From assembly GCF_900109035.1 (NCBI RefSeq), contig NZ_FNYD01000012.1, forward strand, positions 62,001-126,000: DNA of 64,000 nucleotides. Reading direction: 5' to 3'. This stretch comes from Cribrihabitans marinus (GTDB lineage: Bacteria; Pseudomonadota; Alphaproteobacteria; Rhodobacterales; Rhodobacteraceae). Both the position numbers and the translations under genes were made by a program. Numbering within the stretch: position 1 is the stretch's first letter; each line of letters begins with the position of its first letter. Under the pieces are notes generated by a model. That model saw only the letters and a list, made by a program, of their open reading frames with translations, was not told the origin of the DNA and did no database searches. Positions 8,602 through 17,079 of the stretch are shown piece after piece.

Positions 8602-10052
8602 CAGCTCTGCTCCTGCACCAGCAACACCTCGATGCGGCGGTTCTTGGCCCGCCCCTCACGGGTGGAATTGTCGGCGATGGGCTCGCTGTCGGCGCGGCCC
8701 TCCGCACTCATCCGCGTGGGATCTTCCAGCGCCGAGGCCATCTGCTTCATCACCGACTTGGCCCGCGCCAGCGACAGGTGCATGTTCGACGGGAACCGCG
8801 ACGAGTTGATCGGGATGTTGTCGGAATGCCCGGCGATGATCACCGGGCCGGGCTCGTCGTTCAGCGCCTCGGCGACGCGCTTGATCGGCACCAGGAACTT
8901 GTCCTGCAACTGATCCGATCCCGAGGCGAACATCGCCGTGCCCTTGACCCGCACGATCAGCGTGTTGCCCTTCTGGAACACCTCGACCAGCCCCTCGTCG
9001 ATCTCGTCGCGCAGGAACTCGACCACCTTTTCCACCTGCACCTGCTTGGGCTGCTGCGGCGGCGGGGGCGGCGGCGGCGCGCGGCGCTGCAGCTCGGCCA
9101 CCGGGCCCGCGTCGATGATCGACAGCTGTCCGATCAGGTTCTCGGTCCGCGTCGACAGCGCATAGCTGAGCCCGGCGAATTGCAGCACCAGGATCAGCGC
9201 CGTCACGGCCACCGCGATCCAGACCGGCCGCCACAGGCTGAGCGGGCGATAGGGCTTGTCCACGCCTTCCCAATGCGGCGACAGGTCCCGCTCCAGCGGG
9301 CCGCGTTGCGCCCGGATCAGCCGCGCCAGGCCCTGGCGGATCATCAGGTGCTTGTCCGGCCCGCCCTGTTCCACCCTGAGCCGCCCCTCGAAGCCCAGCG
9401 ACAGGCACATATAGACGAATTCCAGCAGCTCGATATTGTTCGCCGGGTCCTTCTCCAGCCGCGCCAGCAGGTCATAGAACCGGTCGCCGCCCACCGTCTC
9501 GCGGTGGAAGGTGCCGACCAGCGACTGCAGCGCCCAGGACGACTGCCCGCCCCAGGGCGTGTTCAACACCACGTCGTCCAGCGTCGCACACAGCGCATAG
9601 CGTGCGATCTTGACGGTCTGCGCCGGGATGCCGGCCTGCAGGGCGGCGTTCTCGAAGGCGCGCACCTCGGCCACCACCGAATTGCGCAGCTTGTCGGGGT
9701 CCATGTGCTGGGCGCGGTTGCGGATGCGGCTGATCAGCGAGAACAGCGAGGTGGCACAGGCCACCAGCCGGTTCATCCCGGTCATCACCACCGCCTCGCC
9801 CTCACCCGCCCGCGGCGCGGCCTGGCTGGCCTGGGCCTGCGGCACGCCATAGGCCCCGGGGCCGCCCGGCGCGGCCGGTTCCTGGCCATAGGCCTGGCCC
9901 TGCGGCTGACCTTGCGCGGGGGTCGCGCCATAGGGATCGACCGGCGCCGGCTGCTGCGGCGCGCCGCCCGCCGGACGCCGCCCGCCGGGATTGGGTCGGA
10001 TCACCGTCTTGTCGGTGTCCTGCGGCTCGGCAAACGGATCGTCGTCGGACAT
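8601..10052 (-). CDS. tssL: T6SS protein TssL with OmpA domain (DotU/IcmH family)
   Basis: A 483-residue protein when started at ATG 10052 (AGGA upstream); a longer frame to 10307 would add unrelated sequence. Order of parts: a disordered Pro/Gln/Gly-rich N-terminus with D-K-T-V-I-R-P-N-P-G around Thr16; the DotU domain at about 90-270 (for example LDDVVLNTPWG and LEFVYMCLSLGFEGR); a membrane segment at about 273-298; a Pro-rich linker; and a C-terminal OmpA domain (IIAGHSDNIPI, NRRIEV). TssL binds TssM in the inner membrane, and the OmpA domain fastens the complex to peptidoglycan, which may compensate for the missing TssJ. In Agrobacterium a threonine in this N-terminal tail is phosphorylated by PpkA and bound by Fha; Thr16 is the likely equivalent. 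Confidence 0.94.
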   Translation of the reverse strand: MSDDDPFAEPQDTDKTVIRPNPGGRRPAGGAPQQPAPVDPYGATPAQGQPQGQAYGQEPAAPGGPGAYGVPQAQASQAAPRAGEGEAVVMTGMNRLVACATSLFSLISRIRNRAQHMDPDKLRNSVVAEVRAFENAALQAGIPAQTVKIARYALCATLDDVVLNTPWGGQSSWALQSLVGTFHRETVGGDRFYDLLARLEKDPANNIELLEFVYMCLSLGFEGRLRVEQGGPDKHLMIRQGLARLIRAQRGPLERDLSPHWEGVDKPYRPLSLWRPVWIAVAVTALILVLQFAGLSYALSTRTENLIGQLSIIDAGPVAELQRRAPPPPPPPQQPKQVQVEKVVEFLRDEIDEGLVEVFQKGNTLIVRVKGTAMFASGSDQLQDKFLVPIKRVAEALNDEPGPVIIAGHSDNIPINSSRFPSNMHLSLARAKSVMKQMASALEDPTRMSAEGRADSEPIADNSTREGRAKNRRIEVLLVQEQS

Positions 10053-10371
10053 GCGCGTTACCTGTTCCTGGCGGGCTCGTGCGATCAGTCTGGCGCAGGC
10101 GTGCGGATCGATCAACGAAACACTCCGGTTTCTCCTGCGGAATCCGCACATTGTGACCGTCCGCCGCCGGATTCCGGGTCGCCCGAGCGGATGCCGCGAT
10201 GCAGCGTGGGGCGGCCGGCCCCCAAGCGATGCGCAGGTTTCCGCCCGCTGAACCGGCAGGAACCGGCCGCCGCCGCGCCGGCCGGGGAACCCGCCGGCAC
10301 GCCCCACGTTGCCCTTTCATGAACGCCCCGCCCCCTCGGACGGGGCCCGCGACACGAAAAGGAGATGTCAA
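10053..10371 (-). promoter_or_regulatory. Divergent intergenic region between tssL and the PRC-barrel gene
   Basis: No convincing gene is present. It must carry the promoters of the tssL operon (leftward) and of the PRC-barrel gene (rightward). One notable element is the near-perfect palindrome TGCGGAATCCGCA at 10136-10148, about 85 bp before tssL, which could be an operator. The right half is GC-rich, with CCGGC-type self-complementary stretches. No clear -35/-10 pair was identified. Confidence 0.3.
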
Positions 10372-10896
10372 ATGCGTATGATGACCAGTGGTCTCGCAAT
10401 GGCCTGCCTGCTTGCCTCAGCCCCTGTCTCGGTAATGGCCCAGACAAGTGACGACAGCACCCAGATGCCCTCCGCCGAAAGCTCGATGACGGCCGAGAGC
10501 GAACCCGCACCCAAGCCCGTCGAGGGCCAGATCGTCCTGCAGAGCGAGGACTCGATGCTGGTCAGGGACCTGATCGGCTCGACGATCTATTCGCCAACCT
10601 CGGAATCGGTGGGCGACGTCAACGATGTGATCGTCAAGCTCGACGGCAGCGTCGAGGGGGTCGTGATCGGTGTCGGTGGCTTCCTCGGCATCGGCGAGAA
10701 GCAGGTTGCCGTCACCATGGACCAGCTGGAACTGGCCAGCTTCGAATCCGGCGGCCAGCGACTGGTCCTGGACGCCACGCGCGCCGACCTCGAGGCCGCG
10801 CCGGCCTTCAAGACCGCTGCCGAGCAGAAGGCCGAGGCCGACGTGATCGAGATGGAGAACAACACCGGGACCACGGAACCGGCCGTCAACAACTGA
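10372..10896 (+). CDS. Secreted PRC-barrel domain protein
   Basis: A 174-residue protein; ATG 10372 follows a strong AAGGAG site 7 nt upstream and gives a signal peptide ending at VMA, which the longer frame from 10309 would bury. Residues about 60-120 form a PRC barrel (LIGSTIYS, VGDVNDVIVKLDG, GVGGFLGIGEKQVAV). PRC barrels are small beta-domains found in RNA-processing and photosynthetic proteins; secreted versions in alphaproteobacteria are of unknown function and often stress-related. The gene stands alone between two leftward T6SS operons and is probably not a core secretion component. Confidence 0.8.
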   Translation: MRMMTSGLAMACLLASAPVSVMAQTSDDSTQMPSAESSMTAESEPAPKPVEGQIVLQSEDSMLVRDLIGSTIYSPTSESVGDVNDVIVKLDGSVEGVVIGVGGFLGIGEKQVAVTMDQLELASFESGGQRLVLDATRADLEAAPAFKTAAEQKAEADVIEMENNTGTTEPAVNN

Positions 10897-10991
10897 GGAT
10901 GCCACCGCGTACCGACACACCCCACCTGCCTGGCACGCGGCGGCATGCGGGCGGCGGTCCGGTCAAACGGGTCGCCGCCACGAGTCAATCA

Positions 10992-11110
10992 GGGGGCGCT
11001 GCCCCCGCCGCCCGTTCCGGGCGACCCCCCCGAGGTATTTTCAGCGAGAGGAACTCTGGACGCGCATTTCCTCTCGCCCAAATACCTCGGAGCGCGAGGC
11101 AGAGCCTCGC
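10992..11110. repeat. Cluster of intergenic hairpins (roseobacter-type repeat)
   Basis: Between convergent prc and tssK lie several inverted repeats in a row: a 6-bp GGGGGC stem (10992-11006), a 6-bp CGCCCG stem (11009-11023), a long imperfect inverted repeat with arms 11030-11053 and 11068-11090 (both carry CCGAGGTATTT and CGAGAGGAA), and a 7-bp GCGAGGC stem (11094-11110). The central arms look like a dispersed intergenic repeat of Rhodobacterales. The cluster could also terminate transcription from both sides. Confidence 0.55.
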
Positions 11111-11146
11111 ACATTCAATTGAGCGCGCCGAAGGCGCACAATTCCC

Positions 11147-12487
11147 CTACTGGTTGCGGATCGCCCAGAGCTCCATCTTCAACCCCGGATACTGCCCCGA
11201 CACATGCACCGCGATGCCGCCCGAGGTGGTCATCTTGCTCCAGTAGGGGCTGGCCGGGTCCAGCTCGAAATAGACCACGCCCGCGTGATAGGGGATCTGC
11301 CGCGGCGCCACCGGCAGCGGTCGCAGGGTGATGCCCGGCAGCGCCGAGTTCACCAGCTGGCGGATCTCCTCGACCGGGCCGGTCTTGGCCTGGCCGGCGA
11401 AATGCTGGCGCACCTGCTCGGCGGGGATGTCGGCATTGACCGCCAGCACGAAGCCGGCGTTGCCCACCAGCTTGCGGTCGGCGATGACGCCGACGCTGAT
11501 GCCGTATTTGCGCGGCTCCAGCGGGATCGACACCGCGGTCTGCTCCAGCACCGAGCTGAGATACTGCCGCAGCACCCGGATCACCGGCGCAAAGGTCGGG
11601 GTCAGCGCGTCATGCTGGTAGGCGGGGAACTCCACCGCCTCCTTGTCCGGGCTCATGAAGGTCGCCAGCTCGCCCGCCAGCGCCACGCAGACGCGATAGA
11701 ACGCCTCGGCATGCACGTTCTCGATCCGCGCCATGTGGCGGATCACCGGAAGGGTCCGGTTGATCACCATCAACAGCAGGAAATCCGAGATCTCGGCCGC
11801 ACCCTTGGCCGGGCCGCCCTCGCTCAGCCGGCCGGCCAGCGCCTGCATCCGGTGGCCCAGCATCCCCTCCAGCTCGTTGAGGAACCCCGCCAGCGCCGGG
11901 GCGGCGCGGACGTCCAGCACCGAGGGGATGAAGCCGCGGTCCAGCACGATCTCGCGATCCGCGCGCACCTCGATGATGCGCGCCACCGGAATCGCCAGCT
12001 TGTCGGCCAGGTCGTCCACCTCGAGCGCGAATTGCAGCCGCAACTTGCCGACGCCCAGCGTCACCGGCTTCTTCTGCTGGCTCATCACGTCGGTCACTTC
12101 CAGCTCGGCCGGGCGCAGCCGGCTGACCGACTGCTCGGCGCCCGACAGGTCCACCTCGGACGCGCCCTGGCGGCGCTGCGGCACGGTCAGGTAGACCACG
12201 CAATCCTTGATCGTGTCGGGCACCTCCAGCGCCGGCGGGTGGTCATCCGACTGCGGCACCCGGAACACGGTGCCGTCAGGCGTCAGCCCGGCACAGCCCT
12301 TGAGCGCGAACTGCCCGACCTTGAGCACCTCGTCGTCGATCTCGAGCGCGCTCAGCCCCCAGGCATAGGGCACGACGCGCCGCGCCAGCCCGCCGACCAG
12401 CGCCTCGCTGTAGCGGTCGGCCTGCTGGAAATGGTGGGGTTGCAGGAACAACCCCTCGGTCCAAAGCACCTTGCTGTCCCAGGACAA
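11147..12487 (-). CDS. tssK: T6SS baseplate protein TssK
   Basis: A 446-residue protein with the TssK N-terminal signature WTEGLFLQPHHFQQ and family-typical length. TssK is a trimeric adaptor that links the baseplate (TssF/TssG/TssE) to the TssL/TssM membrane complex. The best start is a TTG at 12487 preceded by a GGAGG site; no ATG fits the conserved N-terminus. It is the last gene of the long leftward operon, 37 bp after the FHA gene. Confidence 0.94.
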   Translation of the reverse strand: MSWDSKVLWTEGLFLQPHHFQQADRYSEALVGGLARRVVPYAWGLSALEIDDEVLKVGQFALKGCAGLTPDGTVFRVPQSDDHPPALEVPDTIKDCVVYLTVPQRRQGASEVDLSGAEQSVSRLRPAELEVTDVMSQQKKPVTLGVGKLRLQFALEVDDLADKLAIPVARIIEVRADREIVLDRGFIPSVLDVRAAPALAGFLNELEGMLGHRMQALAGRLSEGGPAKGAAEISDFLLLMVINRTLPVIRHMARIENVHAEAFYRVCVALAGELATFMSPDKEAVEFPAYQHDALTPTFAPVIRVLRQYLSSVLEQTAVSIPLEPRKYGISVGVIADRKLVGNAGFVLAVNADIPAEQVRQHFAGQAKTGPVEEIRQLVNSALPGITLRPLPVAPRQIPYHAGVVYFELDPASPYWSKMTTSGGIAVHVSGQYPGLKMELWAIRNQ

Positions 12488-12524
12488 ATGCTGCCCTCCC
12501 CTTCCCGCGCCGCCACCGGAGGCG

Positions 12525-13955
12525 TCATTTCAACTTGTCGAGCTGCTCCTTGTAGGCCCGCGCGAATTCGCGGCTGAACAGCTCGTGAAACTCGTTCTCG
12601 GCCTGATCCGAGATCTCGTGATACATCTTCTCGTAGACTTCCCAATAGCGCGCCTTCTTGCCCTTGAAGAGCGACCCCAGCGCGCCCGAGGTCTCGATCT
12701 TGCCGGCCACCTGCTCGGGGTCGAGCCGCGCCAGCACGCCCTTGAGCGCGGCCTCCATGCCGGTGACCATCGCCACCTCATGGGCCTTGATGTCGCGCAG
12801 CGCCTGCTCGGTGGCCTCCTCGGCGCCGAGATAGCCCTTGACCCGCGGCCGCACCAGCGCCTCGATCGCCTGTTCCGGGCTGATCGAGAATTTCAGGGGG
12901 TTGTTGCCGCCGGCCGAGATCATGGTCTGGTCGATGCGGAATTCCGACTTGATCGAGGTGCGCGTCATCAGGATCTCGCGCAGCCCGGTGATCATCGCCC
13001 GCAGCACCCGGCCCATGCGGCCCATGGTGGCCGGCAGGTCGGCCTCCTCGATGCGCAGGTCGTCGACCTCCAGCGCGTCGAGAAAGGCGCGCGCGGCGGC
13101 GGTGTCGCCGGGACCGGCCGGCGCGGTCGCGGTCGGCGGTGCGGCGGCCGGCGCCTCCTTCTGCCGGGCCGGCGGTGTCGGCGGCAGCGTGGTCTCCTCG
13201 CCCGAGGGCGGGGGCGGTGCGGGCGCGGACTCGGGCTCGGGCTCGGGCTTCGTCGCCTCGCCGCCGCCGGGCGACAGCAGGTCTTCGTCCCAGTCGTCGG
13301 GGATCAGCGCCCCGCCCGATTGCGGCGCGGCATAGGCGTCGCTGGGCGAGGGGCTGTGCATCGGGTCGCTGGCGCCCGAGCCTTCCATCCCGTCGCTGGG
13401 CTTGTGAAAGAACGGGTCGTCATCGTCGAGCGGCGGCAGCAGCTCGTCCACCGGGTCGGGAATGTCGATCTGCCCCGGCCCCTTGGGCGCGTCGCCGCCC
13501 AGCAGGTCATCCAGGAAATCGCCCTCGGGCCCGGCATCGTCCAGAAGCGCCATTGGATCCGGCGCGCTCTCGGCGCTGCCATGGCTGACCCCGCCCTGCT
13601 CCATCGGCGGCGGGATCGCCTCTTCGAAGCTGGGCAGATCGCTGCCGATCTCGATCACCATCTCGTAGCCGCCGGCGCTGAGGACATCGCCGTTGTTGAG
13701 CGGTGTCGGCGTGCGGCCCAGCGGGATCTTGGAATAGTTCAGGAAGGTGCCGTTGGTCGACAGGTCCACGATCACCACATTGCCATTGTGATCCTCGATC
13801 ACGAAATGGTTCTTCGACAGAGTCTTTTCCGGGTCCGGCAACACCAGGTCGTTCGACGGCGCGCGGCCCACCGTCAGGCTGCCACCCTTCATCGCCACCG
13901 GGCGGCCGTCGCCCGGCACGATGCCCGTGGACTGGAATTTCAGCATGACGCTCAT
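12525..13955 (-). CDS. fha: T6SS FHA-domain protein Fha (TagH/ImpI)
   Basis: A 476-residue protein. Residues about 25-100 form a forkhead-associated domain with the phosphothreonine-binding elements GRAPSNDLVL, SKNHF and STNGTFLN. A long acidic, Pro-rich, presumably disordered middle follows, then a C-terminal TagH/ImpI domain (about 285-476). FHA domains bind phosphothreonine; in T6SS the partner is a PpkA substrate such as TssL or PpkA itself. Two in-frame ATGs (13955, 13946) are possible; a GGAGG lies upstream of the first. It sits between PAAR and tssK. Confidence 0.92.
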   Translation of the reverse strand: MSVMLKFQSTGIVPGDGRPVAMKGGSLTVGRAPSNDLVLPDPEKTLSKNHFVIEDHNGNVVIVDLSTNGTFLNYSKIPLGRTPTPLNNGDVLSAGGYEMVIEIGSDLPSFEEAIPPPMEQGGVSHGSAESAPDPMALLDDAGPEGDFLDDLLGGDAPKGPGQIDIPDPVDELLPPLDDDDPFFHKPSDGMEGSGASDPMHSPSPSDAYAAPQSGGALIPDDWDEDLLSPGGGEATKPEPEPESAPAPPPPSGEETTLPPTPPARQKEAPAAAPPTATAPAGPGDTAAARAFLDALEVDDLRIEEADLPATMGRMGRVLRAMITGLREILMTRTSIKSEFRIDQTMISAGGNNPLKFSISPEQAIEALVRPRVKGYLGAEEATEQALRDIKAHEVAMVTGMEAALKGVLARLDPEQVAGKIETSGALGSLFKGKKARYWEVYEKMYHEISDQAENEFHELFSREFARAYKEQLDKLK

Positions 13956-13964
13956 GCGTGCGAC

Positions 13965-14273
13965 TTATCCTCCGACCAGCACCGTGAATTCTCCCAGCGT
14001 GATCATTCCGCCGCAAAAACAGGTGTCCTTGACGCGGGCCGCCTGCATGTTGCCGATCAGGACCGTCATCGAGCCGATGGCGATCGGATGCGGGTTGGCC
14101 GGCGTCACCATGTCCGCCAGGGCGCGGGCGGCCGGGCGTTTTCCCACCAGCACAGTCACCATGCAGGGCGGCATCACCGGCATCGGAACCGGTGCCGGCG
14201 GCGGCGGTGCCGGCGGCGGCGCCGGCAGGGTGCACAGGTGCAGGTCGCCAACTCTGGCTTGCGGAAATCCCAT
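13965..14273 (-). CDS. PAAR-repeat spike-tip protein
   Basis: A 102-residue protein with the PAAR pattern: N-terminal ARVGDLHLC, a Pro-rich loop, then PHPIAIGSMTVLIGNMQAAR and CFCGG, ending in TVLVGG. PAAR proteins cap the VgrG trimer with a sharp metal-stabilised cone. There is no C-terminal extension, so this copy carries no fused toxin. A GAGGAGG ribosome site lies at the end of the upstream gene 2 bp away. Confidence 0.9.
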   Translation of the reverse strand: MGFPQARVGDLHLCTLPAPPPAPPPPAPVPMPVMPPCMVTVLVGKRPAARALADMVTPANPHPIAIGSMTVLIGNMQAARVKDTCFCGGMITLGEFTVLVGG

Positions 14274-14275
14274 GC

Positions 14276-14881
14276 TCAGCCCTCCTCGCCTGCGGTTACG
14301 GTTTCGATCTTGCCATTGCCGCCCCGCGCGATATCCACCGCGCGGTCGATCACCAATTGCGTGTAAACCTTAGACTCCTCGCGCCGCGCCTTCAATGCGT
14401 CGACATTCACCATCAGCGCCATGATCTGCGACCCGCCGGGCGGCGCCGGCATTTCCGACAACTCGCCGGGGCCCAGCGTGCCCTCGGCATAGACCACCGC
14501 CATCGCCAGCTTGCCCATCGGATCCTTGGGTTTCAGGTGATCCAGCGCCGCCTGGGCGCGCTCGCGGTTCTCGGCGGTGGGCCGGCGCACCCAGTCCTCG
14601 GCCGCGGCCAGCGCGGCATGCGGCTTGTCGGGGTCGGTCCCGGGCAGGTCGCGGGCGGCCAGGCAGGCCCACCAGATGCGTTCGCGCGCCGGCAGGATCG
14701 CCGCCAGCACCTTGAGCACGTCGGGCCAGGCCTGGGCGTCGTCCAGCTCGGCCAGCACCGCCTCGGGCTTGGCGCTGGCCGGCGCCTTCACCCTGGTGTC
14801 CAGCTCGAACCCGTGCTCGGCCAGCATCCGCGCGGCGGGCATGTCGGGCACCTTGGTCATTCCCTCGTATCGCTTGCTCAT
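14276..14881 (-). CDS. Uncharacterised T6SS-locus protein (DUF6931-like)
   Basis: A 201-residue soluble, helix-rich protein with a central RIWWACLAARDL segment and a C-terminal LVIDRAVDIARGG segment. No catalytic motif, signal peptide or membrane segment is seen. It resembles the small conserved family found between vgrG and PAAR genes in alphaproteobacterial T6SS loci (DUF6931 by memory, not checked). Position directly between vgrG (11 bp) and PAAR (2 bp) suggests an adaptor or chaperone for loading the spike or its cargo; that role is inference. Confidence 0.55.
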   Translation of the reverse strand: MSKRYEGMTKVPDMPAARMLAEHGFELDTRVKAPASAKPEAVLAELDDAQAWPDVLKVLAAILPARERIWWACLAARDLPGTDPDKPHAALAAAEDWVRRPTAENRERAQAALDHLKPKDPMGKLAMAVVYAEGTLGPGELSEMPAPPGGSQIMALMVNVDALKARREESKVYTQLVIDRAVDIARGGNGKIETVTAGEEG

Positions 14882-14892
14882 GACATGGCCCC

Positions 14893-17037
14893 CTAGTTGA
14901 TCGTCGTTGCGGCGGCGTTCAGTGTCAGGCTCAGCCCGCCATCCACCGTTGCCGACATGCCGCTGGTCAACTCGGCGGACATGTCGCCGTTGATCGCCAC
15001 CGTCGGCGCCTGGATCGTGACCCCCATCTGGTCGATGGTGATGGAGCTGCCGCCCACGGTCAGCTTGATCTCCATCGCCGCCTCGATGGCGATGGACCCG
15101 GCGCTGGCATCGACCGAGATGTTGCCCAGGCTCACCAGGGTCGACTTGTCACCCTGCTCGATGGTCTCGGAATGGTTGCCGGTCACCGTGCGGGTCGACT
15201 CGCCCGAGATGGTCTCGGTCTGGTCGGTCTCGATGGTGACGATCTGGCTGCCGGTCTCGACGGTGAAGGTGTGGTCGCCCTCCTTGACGATCTCGGTCAT
15301 GTGGTTCTTGACCGTCAGCGCATAGCTGAACTCGTCGGTGCTCTCGACCGTGGGTTCATGCTCGTCCAGCCCCACCGTGACCGCCGATCGGTCCTTGATC
15401 AGGCCCAGGTAATCCTTCTGCGCCTGGAACCGCACCAGTTCCTCGCCGGTCAGGTCCTCGAACATCAGCTCGTTATAGGTGTCCGCCGTGCCGCCCTCGC
15501 TGGAGCGGGTCATGATCCCCGACTGGGTCTTGTTGTCGGGCAGCGGATAGGGCGGCATGGTCTCGGCGTTATACAGCATCCCGGTGCAGATCGGCCGGTC
15601 GGGCTTGCCCTCCTCGAACTGCACCACGACCTCCTGGCCGACGCGGGGGATGTGGATCATGCCCCAGTTCTTGCCCGACCAGGGCGTCGCCACTCGCACC
15701 CAGCAGCTGGTGTGCTGGCCGCTGTCATTGTCGGTCCGGTTCAGACCGTCGCATTCCCGGTCCCAGTGGAACTGCACCCGGATGCGGCCATGCTCGTCTG
15801 TATAGATCTCCTCGTCGCCATTGGGCGGGCCGGTGACCAGCGCGGTGTGCAACCCGGGGATCCGCGGCCAGGGCGTGTCGGGCGGGCTGCGGAACGCGGT
15901 GGTCTTCAGCTGCACCTGGATCTCGCCGGTGAACATGTCGCCCTCGGTGATGTCCTCGGGGAACTCCAGCGCGCCGGTGTCCAGGTCCTTGCCCTTCTTC
16001 TCGAACCCGTAGCCTTCCGTGGTCTGCAGGTAATAAGTTCCGGCCAGCACCAGGTATTCCTTGTTCTGCTCGGCCTCGGGATGCTCCTTGAGCGTGAAGG
16101 TGCTGCCGGTCGCCATCGAGCGCACCGTGACCCGGCCGCGGCGGCGGTCGAACATCACGTCGCGCGCCTCCTGCCGGACCTCGGCGCGCTTGGTGCCCAG
16201 GCCGGTGTCCTGCCGGTAATGGCCGGGATAGTCGTAGCGCTCGTAATCCTTGTGGCTGTGCTGGGCGGTGGTCTTGGTGCGCGCGCGCACTTCCAGGTCG
16301 GCCGAGGGCGTCAGGAAGTCGAAATCGCGCAGCGACATCATCCCGGTGATCACCGATTCCGAACTGCCCCATTCGGTCACCGCGTCGTCCAGCCGCTGCC
16401 GGGTGTCGTCGCCGGGGCGGTATTCGATGGTGGATTCCCCCTCGATCGGGTCATGCCCGCTGGCATCGTCGGCCAGCACCAGCTTTTCGTATTTGTCCAC
16501 CGCGTCGCGATAGTCGAAATAGTAATAGATCCCCTCCTCCTCGAGCAGCCGCGAGATGAAGGCGAAATCGGTCTCGCGATACTGCACGCAATAGGGGCGC
16601 GGATCATAGCTGCCGCTCAGCCGCAGGGTATAGTCCGAGAACCCGTGCTCGGAGAAGATCTGCTCGACGATCTGCACCGTCGATTTCTCCTGGAAGATCC
16701 GGCTGTCGCTGGTCTGGTCCAGCATCCAGAACCACGGGCGCAGCTCGGCCAGCAGCTGGATATGCGCATCCCGCAGCGCCAGCCGCTCGACCTCGACGAT
16801 GGTGCCGGTGAACTTGCGGTCGCTGCCGTCGGCGGTGGTCAGGTGGATGGTCATGATCTTGCCCAGGAACTCCTTGAGCTCGACCGAGGTCAGCTCGGCC
16901 AGGAACTCCACCTGGATCGAGGCCAGCTTGCCCAGCCTTTCGCGGACGATGGCGCGGCGGATCAGGACCTTGTCGTCGTCATAGGAATAGGTGCCGGTAA
17001 TCCGCAGCGGCCATTCCGTCTGTTGTGCTTCAGCCAT
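14893..17037 (-). CDS. vgrG: T6SS spike protein VgrG (TssI)
   Basis: A 714-residue protein with the gp27-like N-terminal part (ITGTYSYDDDK through YYYFDYRD at about 170), the gp5 OB-fold (WVRVATPWSGKNWG, IPRVGQEVVVQFEEG) and a C-terminal beta-helix of short Thr/Ser/Ile repeats (TFTVETGSQIVTIETDQTET onward). It ends at the normal family boundary, so there is no fused effector domain. Three copies form the spike on top of the Hcp tube, capped by the PAAR protein encoded just downstream. AAGGA precedes the ATG at 17037. Confidence 0.95.
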   Translation of the reverse strand: MAEAQQTEWPLRITGTYSYDDDKVLIRRAIVRERLGKLASIQVEFLAELTSVELKEFLGKIMTIHLTTADGSDRKFTGTIVEVERLALRDAHIQLLAELRPWFWMLDQTSDSRIFQEKSTVQIVEQIFSEHGFSDYTLRLSGSYDPRPYCVQYRETDFAFISRLLEEEGIYYYFDYRDAVDKYEKLVLADDASGHDPIEGESTIEYRPGDDTRQRLDDAVTEWGSSESVITGMMSLRDFDFLTPSADLEVRARTKTTAQHSHKDYERYDYPGHYRQDTGLGTKRAEVRQEARDVMFDRRRGRVTVRSMATGSTFTLKEHPEAEQNKEYLVLAGTYYLQTTEGYGFEKKGKDLDTGALEFPEDITEGDMFTGEIQVQLKTTAFRSPPDTPWPRIPGLHTALVTGPPNGDEEIYTDEHGRIRVQFHWDRECDGLNRTDNDSGQHTSCWVRVATPWSGKNWGMIHIPRVGQEVVVQFEEGKPDRPICTGMLYNAETMPPYPLPDNKTQSGIMTRSSEGGTADTYNELMFEDLTGEELVRFQAQKDYLGLIKDRSAVTVGLDEHEPTVESTDEFSYALTVKNHMTEIVKEGDHTFTVETGSQIVTIETDQTETISGESTRTVTGNHSETIEQGDKSTLVSLGNISVDASAGSIAIEAAMEIKLTVGGSSITIDQMGVTIQAPTVAINGDMSAELTSGMSATVDGGLSLTLNAAATTIN

Positions 17038-17079
17038 CGTTACATCCTTTCACATAATCCGGGCCGGGCGCCGCGGCGA

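Noticed and set aside
4228-8913. 1561-residue plus-strand open frame opposite tssM
   Set aside because: Arg/Pro/His/Gln-rich shadow of the high-GC tssM/tagF frames; no domain recognisable and codon pattern fits the opposite strand.
13965-17037. Toxin domain fused to VgrG or PAAR
   Set aside because: Both proteins end at normal family boundaries.
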